Shown in pieces: positions 35,366-43,691 of a stretch of DNA of 64,000 nt. The translations under genes and the position numbers were made by a program. Source of the DNA: Fontibacterium sp040404065 (GTDB lineage: Bacteria > Pseudomonadota > Alphaproteobacteria > Pelagibacterales > Pelagibacteraceae); the NCBI GenBank assembly GCA_040404065.1, contig JBBAJM010000001.1; one strand, given 5' to 3'. The notes under the pieces are model-generated. The model searched no databases. It worked only from the letters and a program-made list of their open reading frames with translations, and was not told the DNA's origin. Each line of letters begins with the position of its first letter. Within the stretch, counting starts at the first letter, position 1.

Positions 35366-36118
35366 TTACTTTTTTTTAAATGTATAAATTCCACACCCGT
35401 AACTAATTTTCTTGCTAAATTTATTTAAGTCAACATCTAAAAATATCTTTTCGTAATCATCAATAAAGTCAAACTTTACTAATTTTAGTTCATCCGACCA
35501 TTTTAATATTTCTTTTGGACTAAAAGATCTTTCTGAATTAAAATATGTTAAGTTTTTATTGGAAATAGGAAATGAAATATAAAGCGTTCCACCGCTTTTT
35601 AAAATTTTAATTAAATTATTGTAACCTTTGATGTGTCCACTTGGATCAAGCTGATCACCATATCTTCCTAGACCAAAGTGCTCTAAAGTATGCAAACAAG
35701 ATAGGCTGTCACAATAATTTGATAAACTTTTATCAATCCTACTAATATCTTTTTTTTTGAATATTATGTTTTTAAACTGAAAATTGTTGTCACGTATATC
35801 AAAAACTTCAATTTTTCGAAAACTTGCAACATGAGCGACGAAGCCATCAACTCTTGAGCCTACATCCACATGCTTCTTTGGATTATCTTTAAAAATATAA
35901 GATGCAACGAGTAAATCTTGATTAAAATAATGTTTTATAACAACGCTGGATTTCTCCTTATGCTCACCTAAAATAGGAAAAATTAGGTCAATTTTTGATA
36001 ATTTACTAAATTTTAAATAATCACTAAAATATTTAAAGATATATTTTATATTTTTAAATTTTAATAAATTAATTCCACACTGAGATAAAAATGAGTGTAT
36101 AATTTTATAATTAATCAC
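35366..36118 (-). CDS. DUF268-family protein, methyltransferase-like
   Basis: The 250 residues resemble the DUF268 family found in polysaccharide clusters. Visible are HVDVGSRVDGFVAHVASF, a SAM-pocket-like glycine region, and then VFDIRDNNFQF. SLSCLHTLEHFGLGRYGDQL resembles methyltransferase motif IV, followed by LKSGGTLYISFPI. The architecture suggests a Rossmann SAM enzyme acting on a sugar, but the family has no firmly established reaction that I know. It lies 22 bases behind the aminotransferase gene. Confidence 0.78.
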   Translation of the reverse strand: MINYKIIHSFLSQCGINLLKFKNIKYIFKYFSDYLKFSKLSKIDLIFPILGEHKEKSSVVIKHYFNQDLLVASYIFKDNPKKHVDVGSRVDGFVAHVASFRKIEVFDIRDNNFQFKNIIFKKKDISRIDKSLSNYCDSLSCLHTLEHFGLGRYGDQLDPSGHIKGYNNLIKILKSGGTLYISFPISNKNLTYFNSERSFSPKEILKWSDELKLVKFDFIDDYEKIFLDVDLNKFSKKISYGCGIYTFKKK

Positions 36119-36140
36119 AATATTTATACAAATTTGAAAT

Positions 36141-37250
36141 TTAGCAAAATTTTTTTAAAAAAGTAAAAATTTCATTACATACCCTTTTAATATCAGCTGA
36201 ACTCATAATTGAGGCGGAGGGTAAAGTGATTGCATTTTCAGAAACGAATCTTGAATTACTATTATTATATCTTTTTTTAAACATATCCATGTCGCTCATT
36301 GGTGGAAACATTTTTCTTGCGAAAATTTTTTTCGACTCAAGATGGTCAACAATTTTATCTCTTAAATTTTTATTTCCTTCTTTTAGGATAATATTAGGAT
36401 ATGCGTAATTTGAAAATCCATAACTTGGTTCTTTTATAAAATTTACGTGTGAATTTTTTTCAAAAAAATCAATATATTGAAAGGCTATATTTCTTTTTAT
36501 TCTTATAATTTCATTAATTCTTTGAACCTGTGCAGCGCCCAAAGATGCATTTAAATTAGACATTCCATATCTATATGCAATATGATCAGACCAGAATTCA
36601 CCTTTTCTATCTGTCCTTCCTAATATTGAAAATAACTTTGCAAATTCAAATTTTTTTTTACTATTAGTAACGAGGGCTCCACCTTCATTGCTAGTAACAA
36701 TCTTAGCTCCTTGGAAACTAAAGCATCCTACATCGCCAAAAGTTCCTGTCATTTTTCCATTAATATGAGAACCAAGTGATGGCGCGGCATCTTCTATTAA
36801 AAATAAATTATTTTTTTTACAGATCTTTAAAATTTTCTCCATGTCACAAGGATGTCCGAAACTATGAACTACCATCACAGCTTTTGTTTTCTTTGTAATT
36901 GCAGAAGCTATTTTTTCAGGATCTACACAAAAAGTTAAAGGATTAATGTCTACAAAAACACATGTTGCTCCTGTGTAAGCAGCTGCTTGCGCTGTAGCAA
37001 TCCAACTAATTTCTGGAATTATAACCTCATCACCCTTTTTAACACCACACGATAATAATGCTAAATGCATAGCATGCGTACAGGTAAATGTAAGATGTGC
37101 ATAATTAATTTTTAATAATTTTTTTAATTTCATTTCCAAGTTTATTAAATCTTTTTTCATTCCATCATAAAAACCATTGGTAACAGAGTCTAATACGTAC
37201 TTTTTCTCTAAATTTGTTATAGACGGACCTCCAAAATAAATTTTTTTCAT
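36141..37250 (-). CDS. DegT/DnrJ/EryC1/StrS sugar aminotransferase
   Basis: PLP enzyme of 369 residues that puts an amino group on a keto-sugar nucleotide. The PLP lysine is in CFSFQGAKIVTSNEGGALVT; the preceding LIEDAAPSLGSHINGK holds the Asp for the pyridine nitrogen; TCTHAMHLALLSCGVKKGDE lies in the phosphate region. It is perosamine-synthetase-like in general look. Unlike the RfbH and ColD-like proteins in this island it keeps the Lys, so it is a true aminotransferase. A hexapeptide acyltransferase starts upstream eight bases away and probably acylates the amine. Confidence 0.9.
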   Translation of the reverse strand: MKKIYFGGPSITNLEKKYVLDSVTNGFYDGMKKDLINLEMKLKKLLKINYAHLTFTCTHAMHLALLSCGVKKGDEVIIPEISWIATAQAAAYTGATCVFVDINPLTFCVDPEKIASAITKKTKAVMVVHSFGHPCDMEKILKICKKNNLFLIEDAAPSLGSHINGKMTGTFGDVGCFSFQGAKIVTSNEGGALVTNSKKKFEFAKLFSILGRTDRKGEFWSDHIAYRYGMSNLNASLGAAQVQRINEIIRIKRNIAFQYIDFFEKNSHVNFIKEPSYGFSNYAYPNIILKEGNKNLRDKIVDHLESKKIFARKMFPPMSDMDMFKKRYNNSNSRFVSENAITLPSASIMSSADIKRVCNEIFTFLKKFC

Positions 37251-37257
37251 AAAATAT

Positions 37258-37839
37258 TTAATTTTTTTTTAAAAATTTTTTTTCTAGTTTAAGAATATCT
37301 TTATGCCTGCTTTTTATTTTCTTTGCAGGAATTCCGGCGTAAACTCCCCAAGGATTAAGATCTTTATGAACAAGTGACAGGGCTCCCACAGAAGATCCTT
37401 GTTTTATGGTAACATCAGGTAAAACAACAGAACCAGCTCCAATAATAACGTGTTTGCAAAGAGTAACTTTTCCAGATTTTCCTCCTACATAAGGATTATC
37501 AACCATAGGGTTGGTTAGTTTTTTGCCACTATAATCGTCTGAACCTGAAAATATCAAAACTCCTGGTGCAAAAGTAGTAAAGTCCATAACCTCAATACCA
37601 TCCGATCCAGCTAAATAACAATTGGAAGCAATATGAACATAATTCCCAATTTTAACTGGATTCTCTTTTTTTGATGCCACTATGATTACGTTGTCATCAA
37701 TTCTGACATTGTTACCTATTGATATGTTTTCTATAAAATATAAACCAACATTTTTTTTTATAAGAACATTTTTACCAATAGATCTAAATTTAAATTTTTT
37801 TAATTCTTTTTCAGAGTAAAATGAAATTCCCACATGCAT
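37258..37839 (-). CDS. left-handed beta-helix (hexapeptide) acyltransferase
   Basis: The 193 residues contain repeated hexapeptide turns from about residue 35 to 160, for example ISIGNNVRIDDNVIIV, KIGNYVHIASNCYLAG and KHVIIGAGSVVLPDVTI. It closes with DLNPWGVYAGIPAKKIKSRH, the usual end of the galactoside/maltose acetyltransferase group. It probably acetylates or otherwise acylates a sugar. The next gene downstream is an aminotransferase, and dideoxysugar genes precede it, so an N-acyl dideoxysugar is plausible. This is inference. Confidence 0.88.
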   Translation of the reverse strand: MHVGISFYSEKELKKFKFRSIGKNVLIKKNVGLYFIENISIGNNVRIDDNVIIVASKKENPVKIGNYVHIASNCYLAGSDGIEVMDFTTFAPGVLIFSGSDDYSGKKLTNPMVDNPYVGGKSGKVTLCKHVIIGAGSVVLPDVTIKQGSSVGALSLVHKDLNPWGVYAGIPAKKIKSRHKDILKLEKKFLKKN

Positions 37840-37847
37840 AAATTAAT

Positions 37848-38714
37848 TTATTTTAATAACCTCATTAAATACTCTTGTGACCCAACCTTATTTACCACTG
37901 AGCTACTTATTGATCGTGATACAATATTAACTTTACAATTTTTATTATTTATAGACTCATTTAACCAAGATTGAAAACCTCCATCTTGAAAATGATCTTC
38001 TACAACTATAATTTTTTTATATTTTTTTATATTTTTATATTGCTTTTTTTTACATTTCATACCCCAAAGCGGTAATGAATAATGTGATGAATTTTTTGTA
38101 TTACTAATTTTTTTCTTTACATGCTCTATTACAGCTCCAGTGGTTAGATAAGTAAATTTATTATTTTTTTTTTCAAATATTTTGAGCCACTTACCTGGAA
38201 AAATTTTAGGAATTTTATTATGAATCTTGTAATTAGAACTTTTGTCTAATCTTAAATATGAAGGCTGAGGATTAGACAATAAATAATGAATGCAGGCTTT
38301 AAGTTCCATAATATCACCTGGAGATGCAATTAGCATGTTAGGAAAACTTCTTATTAAAGAATAATCTTGCAATCCATGATGAGTATAACCTAAATTTCCA
38401 TACCCAACACCAGAACCCACAGACACAATAGTAACTGGTAATTTATGATAATCAACATCATTTCTTATTTGTTCGGCACATCTAAAGGTTGGAAAATTTG
38501 CTATTGAATATACAAAAACATGCTTACCAGCTGCCGCTAGTCCAGCGGCATAACCCATCATGCTTTGTTCAGAAATGCCTGCATTAAAATAGTTATTTGG
38601 AAAAAGTCTGCAAAACTTTTCTATTACTCCAAAACCCAAATCATTAACTAATAGAATTATATTTTTATTTTTTTTTGTGGCAATTATTAGCTCATCAATA
38701 AAAATATCTCTCAT
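37848..38714 (-). CDS. transketolase, C-terminal half as a separate subunit
   Basis: The 288 residues cover the pyrimidine-binding and C-terminal domains of transketolase. FNAGISEQSMMGYAAGLAAA holds the catalytic Glu that activates ThDP, VGSGVGYGNLGYTHHGLQD contains the His pair of the active site, and IIVVEDHFQDGGFQSWL is the domain 3 signature. The N-terminal half is encoded by the gene just upstream, separated by two bases. Split transketolases of this kind occur in sugar clusters and in archaea. See the note on branched sugars. Confidence 0.9.
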   Translation of the reverse strand: MRDIFIDELIIATKKNKNIILLVNDLGFGVIEKFCRLFPNNYFNAGISEQSMMGYAAGLAAAGKHVFVYSIANFPTFRCAEQIRNDVDYHKLPVTIVSVGSGVGYGNLGYTHHGLQDYSLIRSFPNMLIASPGDIMELKACIHYLLSNPQPSYLRLDKSSNYKIHNKIPKIFPGKWLKIFEKKNNKFTYLTTGAVIEHVKKKISNTKNSSHYSLPLWGMKCKKKQYKNIKKYKKIIVVEDHFQDGGFQSWLNESINNKNCKVNIVSRSISSSVVNKVGSQEYLMRLLK

Positions 38715-38716
38715 TA

Positions 38717-39490
38717 TTATATCTCTTTAATAGCAACTTTAAGTTCTTGTAAATTTGGATACTTGTAGTGCCATGAAATAGAATTTTCCATAAAACGCAC
38801 TCCTTTTCCTTTAATAGTATTAGCTATAATTACTGTTGGCTTTTTATTCTTTCTTACAAAAAAAGATTTATAAATTTGAGTGAAATTATGGCCATTAATA
38901 TTCTTTACGTTACAGCCAAAAGATTGGAATTTTTTACGTAAAGGTTCTAATTTTAAAATATTTTTAGTAAAATCTAAACTTTGGATTTTATTATAATCAA
39001 TAATTATAATTAAATTGTCTAATTTATGAAATGTTGCAAATAATAGGGACTCCCAGGTAGTTCCTTCGTTCAGTTCACCATCGCTTATTAAGACAAAAAT
39101 TTTATTATTAGATATATTAATTTTTTCTGCCAAAGCCCTTCCAATGGCATAAGGTAAACCATGTCCCAAAGATCCTGTTGAAAACTCTACGCCCGGAACT
39201 TTATGGCTTACATGAGATAATAGAATTGTATTATTTTTACCATATGAGTTTAAAATTTTATTAGAAAAATAACCAAACTTTTGCAACACACAGTAATAAG
39301 CTAAACAAGCATGACCTTTGCTTAATACAAAAATATTCCTCTTGTTAATAAAATTTTTATATAAAACAACTAAAATATCAACAATAGATAAACAGCTTCC
39401 AACATGAGATGATTTTGCTCTATTGCTTATTTTAAGTATTCTAATTCTTATTTGTTTAGCTATCTCTATCTCGCTGAATTTTTTTGCCAT
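38717..39490 (-). CDS. transketolase, N-terminal half as a separate subunit
   Basis: The 257 residues cover the ThDP pyrophosphate-binding domain. Seen are RAKSSHVGSCLSIVDILVVL, VLSKGHACLAYYCVLQKFG, STGSLGHGLPYAIGRALA and LISDGELNEGTTWE, the last being the metal/ThDP motif GDG...N with Ser for the first Gly; NLIIIIDYNKIQS completes it. It lies 11 bases after rfbH and two before the C-terminal subunit. An ordinary transketolase is one chain of about 660 residues, so this pair is probably not the central-carbon enzyme. Confidence 0.9.
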   Translation of the reverse strand: MAKKFSEIEIAKQIRIRILKISNRAKSSHVGSCLSIVDILVVLYKNFINKRNIFVLSKGHACLAYYCVLQKFGYFSNKILNSYGKNNTILLSHVSHKVPGVEFSTGSLGHGLPYAIGRALAEKINISNNKIFVLISDGELNEGTTWESLLFATFHKLDNLIIIIDYNKIQSLDFTKNILKLEPLRKKFQSFGCNVKNINGHNFTQIYKSFFVRKNKKPTVIIANTIKGKGVRFMENSISWHYKYPNLQELKVAIKEI

Positions 39491-39500
39491 TTTTTTATAT

Positions 39501-40811
39501 TTATTTAAAAAAAGTTTTAAGAATATTTACTGTAAATTCTAAATGTTTAATAATAAGGCCAGGATAAAGGCCAAGCCAAAAAGTATTATCCATAACTAGA
39601 TTTGTATTTTTTAACTCTCCATGGACTCTAAAATTAGTATTTTGCATATAAGGTTGTTTAATCAAATTTCCTGCGAATAAAAGTCTAGTTCCAATTTTAT
39701 TGGCATTTAAATAACTAATTAAATTAATTCTATTGAATCTTTTATTTTGTCTAAGAGTCAAAGGGAAGCCAAACCAAGAAGGTTCAGAATCTTTTTCTGG
39801 TTCTGGCAATATTAAAAATTCTTCCAGTGCTTTTAAGTTTTTGTATAAATAATTAAAATTCTCTTTTCTTTTTTTAATAAAACCCTCTAGGCGATCTAAC
39901 TGGGCGAGACCGCACGCTGCCTGCATATCTGTTATTTTCATATTATAACCTACATGAGAATAAGTATATTTGTGATCATAACCAAAGGGCAAATCTCCTA
40001 ATTTCCAACCAAATCTTTTATTGCAAGTATTGTCTTTTCCAGGTTCACAATAACAATCCCTTCCCCAATCTCTAAAGGACTCTGCTATTCGCTCTAATTT
40101 TTTGCTATTAGTGAAAACTGCGCCCCCCTCACCCATTGTTATATGATGGGCAGGATAAAAACTTAGAGTTGCCAAGTCTCCAAATGTTCCAACATTTTGA
40201 TTGTCGAATTTTGAACCTAAAGCATCACAACTATCCTCTACTAACCACAAGTTATATTTATCACAAATTTCTTTAATTTTTTTAACATTAAAAGGATTAC
40301 CAAGAGTGTGGGCTAACATTATAGCTTTTGTTTTATTAGTGATCGCTGATTCAACTAAATTCTCATCAATATTATAAGTTGGAATTTTTACATCAATAAA
40401 AACTGGAACTGCCCCAAATTGAATTATAGGATTAACGGTTGTTGGAAAACCAGCAGCAACTGAGATAACTTCATCACCTTTTTGAATTGCTCTTTCTTTT
40501 AATTTTGGTGATGTTAAAGTTGAAAATGCAATCAAATTTGCAGAAGATCCAGAATTTACTGTAAGCAAACATTTCACTCCTAAAAAATTTGCTAACTTTT
40601 TTTCAAATTGTTCATTAAATCTACCCGTGGTTAACCATCCATCTAAAGATGCCTCAACCATATTTTTTAGTTCTGAAGCACCAATGACTTTTCCTGATGC
40701 CGGAACATCGCTGACGCCAGGTATGAATTCTTTTTCTTTAAAATTTATATTAGAATAATCATTAACTAAGCTTAATATTTTACTTCTTATTTCTAAAATA
40801 TCGTCTTTCAT
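39501..40811 (-). CDS. rfbH: RfbH-type CDP-4-keto-6-deoxy-D-glucose 3-dehydratase
   Basis: Removes the C3 hydroxyl on the way to CDP-3,6-dideoxyhexoses. The 436 residues match RfbH/DdhC (about 437). The aminotransferase Lys is replaced by His in LSFYPAHHITMGEGGAVFTN, the defining change. RDWGRDCYCEPGKDNTC carries Cys residues spaced like the [2Fe-2S] ligands of the Yersinia enzyme. It acts with a flavin/iron-sulfur reductase (E3, RfbI/AscD), which I do not find in this window. It follows rfbG by three bases. Confidence 0.93.
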   Translation of the reverse strand: MKDDILEIRSKILSLVNDYSNINFKEKEFIPGVSDVPASGKVIGASELKNMVEASLDGWLTTGRFNEQFEKKLANFLGVKCLLTVNSGSSANLIAFSTLTSPKLKERAIQKGDEVISVAAGFPTTVNPIIQFGAVPVFIDVKIPTYNIDENLVESAITNKTKAIMLAHTLGNPFNVKKIKEICDKYNLWLVEDSCDALGSKFDNQNVGTFGDLATLSFYPAHHITMGEGGAVFTNSKKLERIAESFRDWGRDCYCEPGKDNTCNKRFGWKLGDLPFGYDHKYTYSHVGYNMKITDMQAACGLAQLDRLEGFIKKRKENFNYLYKNLKALEEFLILPEPEKDSEPSWFGFPLTLRQNKRFNRINLISYLNANKIGTRLLFAGNLIKQPYMQNTNFRVHGELKNTNLVMDNTFWLGLYPGLIIKHLEFTVNILKTFFK

Positions 40812-40814
40812 GAT

Positions 40815-41891
40815 TTAATTAAAATAGTTTCTTATTTGTTCTTGAGTCAGTTTCAAAATATTTTTATTTTCAATAAATGCTTTAAACCACAAAGTTGTTA
40901 GTTTTATACTTTGTTCAAGATTATATTTAGTTTTCCAATTTAATATTTTCTTAGATTTGTTTGAATTTAACATTAATATTTTACTTTCGTGGTAATTTTT
41001 TAAACTATTATTTTTTTTAGTAACTTTTACAAAATTATTAAAATCTTTATTAATTAAATTAATAACATCATTTACAGATTTATTATTTGATTTATTTGGA
41101 CCAAAATTAAAACTACTATTACTTAATTTCTGTTTTTTATGTAATTTCATTAATAACAATAGATAACCATATAATGGTTCAAGTACATGCTGCCATGGCC
41201 TTATAGAATTTGGTGATCTTAAAATTAGTTTTTTATTTTGGAATAAAGAGCGGAAATAATCAGGTAAAATTCTGTCTTTTGAAAAGTCACCACCTCCAAT
41301 AACGTTGCCGGCTCTTGCTGTTGCCACGAAAATATTTTTTTCTTTGAAAAATGAATGATTATAAGAGTTAACCACTAATTCAGCACAAGATTTTGAATTA
41401 CTATAAGGATCATATCCTCCTAAAACGTCATTCTCTTCGTAGTATTTTTTTTTATTATTATTAAAATAAACTTTGTCAGTTGTAATAATTAAAGCAGATT
41501 TAATGAATTTTAGTTCATTTAAAATATTTAGAATATTAACAGTTCCTAAAGTATTTACTTGATAAGTATATTTTGGACTAACATAAGACTCTCTAACAAT
41601 TGCTTGAGCTGCCATATGAACGACAAAATTTGGAGAAAATTTATTAATAGATTTTTTTAATTTATTATAATCTGTAATATCACCAATTATAGAGTTATGA
41701 ATTTTTCTATTTAATTTAATGAGATCAAAAAGATTTGGATTTGTAACGGGTTTTAAAGAATAACCTACAACTTTTGCACCAAGTAAATTTAATAAAATAG
41801 CAAACCAACTTCCCTTAAAACCAGTATGACCTGTTAAAAAAACTTTTTTACCTTTCCAAAATTTACTTAAAGATTTAAAATTATTTATCAT
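40815..41891 (-). CDS. rfbG: CDP-glucose 4,6-dehydratase
   Basis: Converts CDP-glucose to CDP-4-keto-6-deoxyglucose. The 358 residues start with FLTGHTGFKGSWFAILLNLL, the typical RfbG opening, then VVHMAAQAIVRESYVSPKYT, LIITTDKVYFNNNKKKY, and YxxxK in DPYSNSKSCAELVV. RPWQHVLEPLYGYLLL is the conserved C-terminal block. It overlaps rfbF by 11 bases and is followed by rfbH after three, which makes a tight rfbF-rfbG-rfbH unit. Confidence 0.94.
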   Translation of the reverse strand: MINNFKSLSKFWKGKKVFLTGHTGFKGSWFAILLNLLGAKVVGYSLKPVTNPNLFDLIKLNRKIHNSIIGDITDYNKLKKSINKFSPNFVVHMAAQAIVRESYVSPKYTYQVNTLGTVNILNILNELKFIKSALIITTDKVYFNNNKKKYYEENDVLGGYDPYSNSKSCAELVVNSYNHSFFKEKNIFVATARAGNVIGGGDFSKDRILPDYFRSLFQNKKLILRSPNSIRPWQHVLEPLYGYLLLLMKLHKKQKLSNSSFNFGPNKSNNKSVNDVINLINKDFNNFVKVTKKNNSLKNYHESKILMLNSNKSKKILNWKTKYNLEQSIKLTTLWFKAFIENKNILKLTQEQIRNYFN

Positions 41892-42600
41892 TCCAGATCT
41901 TCCAGGGGGCTTTTTTTAACGACCAAAGATTATTTAAATGCCTTTTATCCCTTAATGTATCCATGCAATACCAAAAGTCATTATGTTTATAGGCTACTAA
42001 CTTTTTCTTTTTTACTAAAACACCTAGGACGTCAATTTCAAATATGGCATTTCTTTTTTTTATATATTTAAAAATTTCTTCATTACAAATGAAAAAACCA
42101 CCATTAATCCAACTCTCTTTTGTTTGATCTTTTTCTAAAAATTTAGTTACTTTATTGCCTTTAAAAATAATTTTTCCAAAGTGTGGCGTGGGTTTAACAG
42201 CTGTTACGGTAACTATTGATTGATTTTTTTTATGAAAATTTATTAATTTATTTATATCTACATTGCTTAAGCCATCTCCATAGGTTAAACAAAATGTATT
42301 ACCTACATATTTTTTAATTTTTCTTAATCTTTCTCCGGTGTTACTATTTACTCCTGTGTTAATAACTTTAACATTCCACGATTGGTTTAAGTTTTTTTTA
42401 AACTTTTTAAAATAATTTTTTATAACGTTTATTTTATAACCACCACAAATTATAAACTCTGAAAATCCAAAAACTGAATAATATTTAATAATGTGCCATA
42501 AAATTGGTTTTTTACCAATTTTAACCATTGGTTTTGGAACATAATCAGTTTCTTCTGATATTCTTGTTCCTAAGCCTCCGGCAAATATTACTAATTTCAT
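41881..42600 (-). CDS. rfbF: glucose-1-phosphate cytidylyltransferase
   Basis: Makes CDP-glucose from CTP and glucose-1-phosphate. The 239 residues begin LVIFAGGLGTRISEETDYVP then KPMVKIGKKPILWHII, the nucleotidyltransferase opening. FCLTYGDGLSNVDINKLI holds the metal-binding Asp, SWINGGFFICNEEIFKYI the sugar site, and the end matches the family (WYCMDTLRDKRHLNNLW). It is the first gene of the CDP-dideoxysugar operon and its start faces the divergent GT25-like gene 140 bases away. Confidence 0.95.
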   Translation of the reverse strand: MKLVIFAGGLGTRISEETDYVPKPMVKIGKKPILWHIIKYYSVFGFSEFIICGGYKINVIKNYFKKFKKNLNQSWNVKVINTGVNSNTGERLRKIKKYVGNTFCLTYGDGLSNVDINKLINFHKKNQSIVTVTAVKPTPHFGKIIFKGNKVTKFLEKDQTKESWINGGFFICNEEIFKYIKKRNAIFEIDVLGVLVKKKKLVAYKHNDFWYCMDTLRDKRHLNNLWSLKKAPWKIWNDK

Positions 42601-42740
42601 TTAAATAATTTAATTAATAAAATTTTAAAATTATAAATAAATTTCATCTTATATAATTTGTGCAAAAATATTGTGCTATCATGTTAAACCTTATTATATA
42701 AGGTATTATTAAAGAAATAAAAATTTTTATTTACTAAAAA

Positions 42741-43691
42741 ATGCAAAAAAAAATCACAATATTTGTACTAAGCATGAGAAACAGTCCCAGGCTTAAATAC
42801 TTAACAAAAAAATTACAAGAACTTAATTTAAAATATAAGATTTTTTATGGAATTGAGGGAAAGAATCAAAAAGAAAAAGAAATAATATATTCACAATATA
42901 ACAGAAAAAAAGTTTTGAATCATGTTGGCAGAGAAATGGGATTTAACGAAATTGGAGGAATGTATACAATAATAAGAATTTATAAATACGCTGTCAAAAA
43001 AAATTTAAAAAATATAATTTACTTTGATGATGATTTTTACCCTTCTTTTTTATTTAAAGAATGGGTTGACAATAAAATTTATTTCGAAGGTAATAAAATT
43101 ATTCAATTTCAATGTATGCCTCCAGGGTTTCTTAAAAAAAAATCACTAAATGTCTTAAATAATCGAGTAAAAGTCTATTATGCAAAAACACACTTATTTA
43201 ATCCAGGTGCCGCTCAAGTAACAATTGGTTTTATAAAAAAATTTTTAAAAATAACAAAAGGAAAAACAATAGGTCTTGGAGATTATCCTTTTAATTTTTT
43301 TAAAAATAATATTGAATTAATGCAAACTATGCCTTTTTTAGGCTATCCAGATAATCGAGGATTTTCTTATCTTGCCCAAGATAGAAAGTCTTTTGAAAGA
43401 ACCTCTTTTAAAAAAATTAGAAAATTTATTTATAAAAAATTTTCTATAGGAACAATAAATTATATTCTAAACTTACTAAGGATTCCTTATTATTTATTTT
43501 TTATTCCTTTTTTATTAAGAAAATATAAAAATTTTGACTACTACATGGAATACTATTTTGACAAACAATTTTGTAAAATTAAAAATTTTTTCTTTAATTC
43601 TTACATTGATATTGAAAAAATATACGCTTTAAAGTCAAATTACCCAAAAGACTTAAGAAAATACGTAAAGCCGAGAGTATTTAACATTTAA
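42741..43691 (+). CDS. family 25-like (LPS-type) glycosyltransferase
   Basis: The 316 residues start TIFVLSMRNSPRLKYLTKKL and IFYGIEGKNQKEKEI, and GREMGFNEIGGMYTIIRIY resembles the GT25 GRxLxxxEIGCxxSH block, with GG in place of the Cys/Ser-His positions. IIYFDDDFYPSFLFKEWVD holds a DDD metal-binding candidate. The C terminus (about 225-275) is hydrophobic and aromatic-rich, which suggests membrane contact. The family call is moderate. It is convergent with the ABC transporter gene, overlapping by 11 bases. Confidence 0.7.
   Translation: MQKKITIFVLSMRNSPRLKYLTKKLQELNLKYKIFYGIEGKNQKEKEIIYSQYNRKKVLNHVGREMGFNEIGGMYTIIRIYKYAVKKNLKNIIYFDDDFYPSFLFKEWVDNKIYFEGNKIIQFQCMPPGFLKKKSLNVLNNRVKVYYAKTHLFNPGAAQVTIGFIKKFLKITKGKTIGLGDYPFNFFKNNIELMQTMPFLGYPDNRGFSYLAQDRKSFERTSFKKIRKFIYKKFSIGTINYILNLLRIPYYLFFIPFLLRKYKNFDYYMEYYFDKQFCKIKNFFFNSYIDIEKIYALKSNYPKDLRKYVKPRVFNI

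Noticed and set aside
40133..40138. G6/C6 runs in rfbH (and near 46671 and 49446) as phase-variation tracts
   Set aside because: They are only six long and are explained by conserved Gly-rich motifs.
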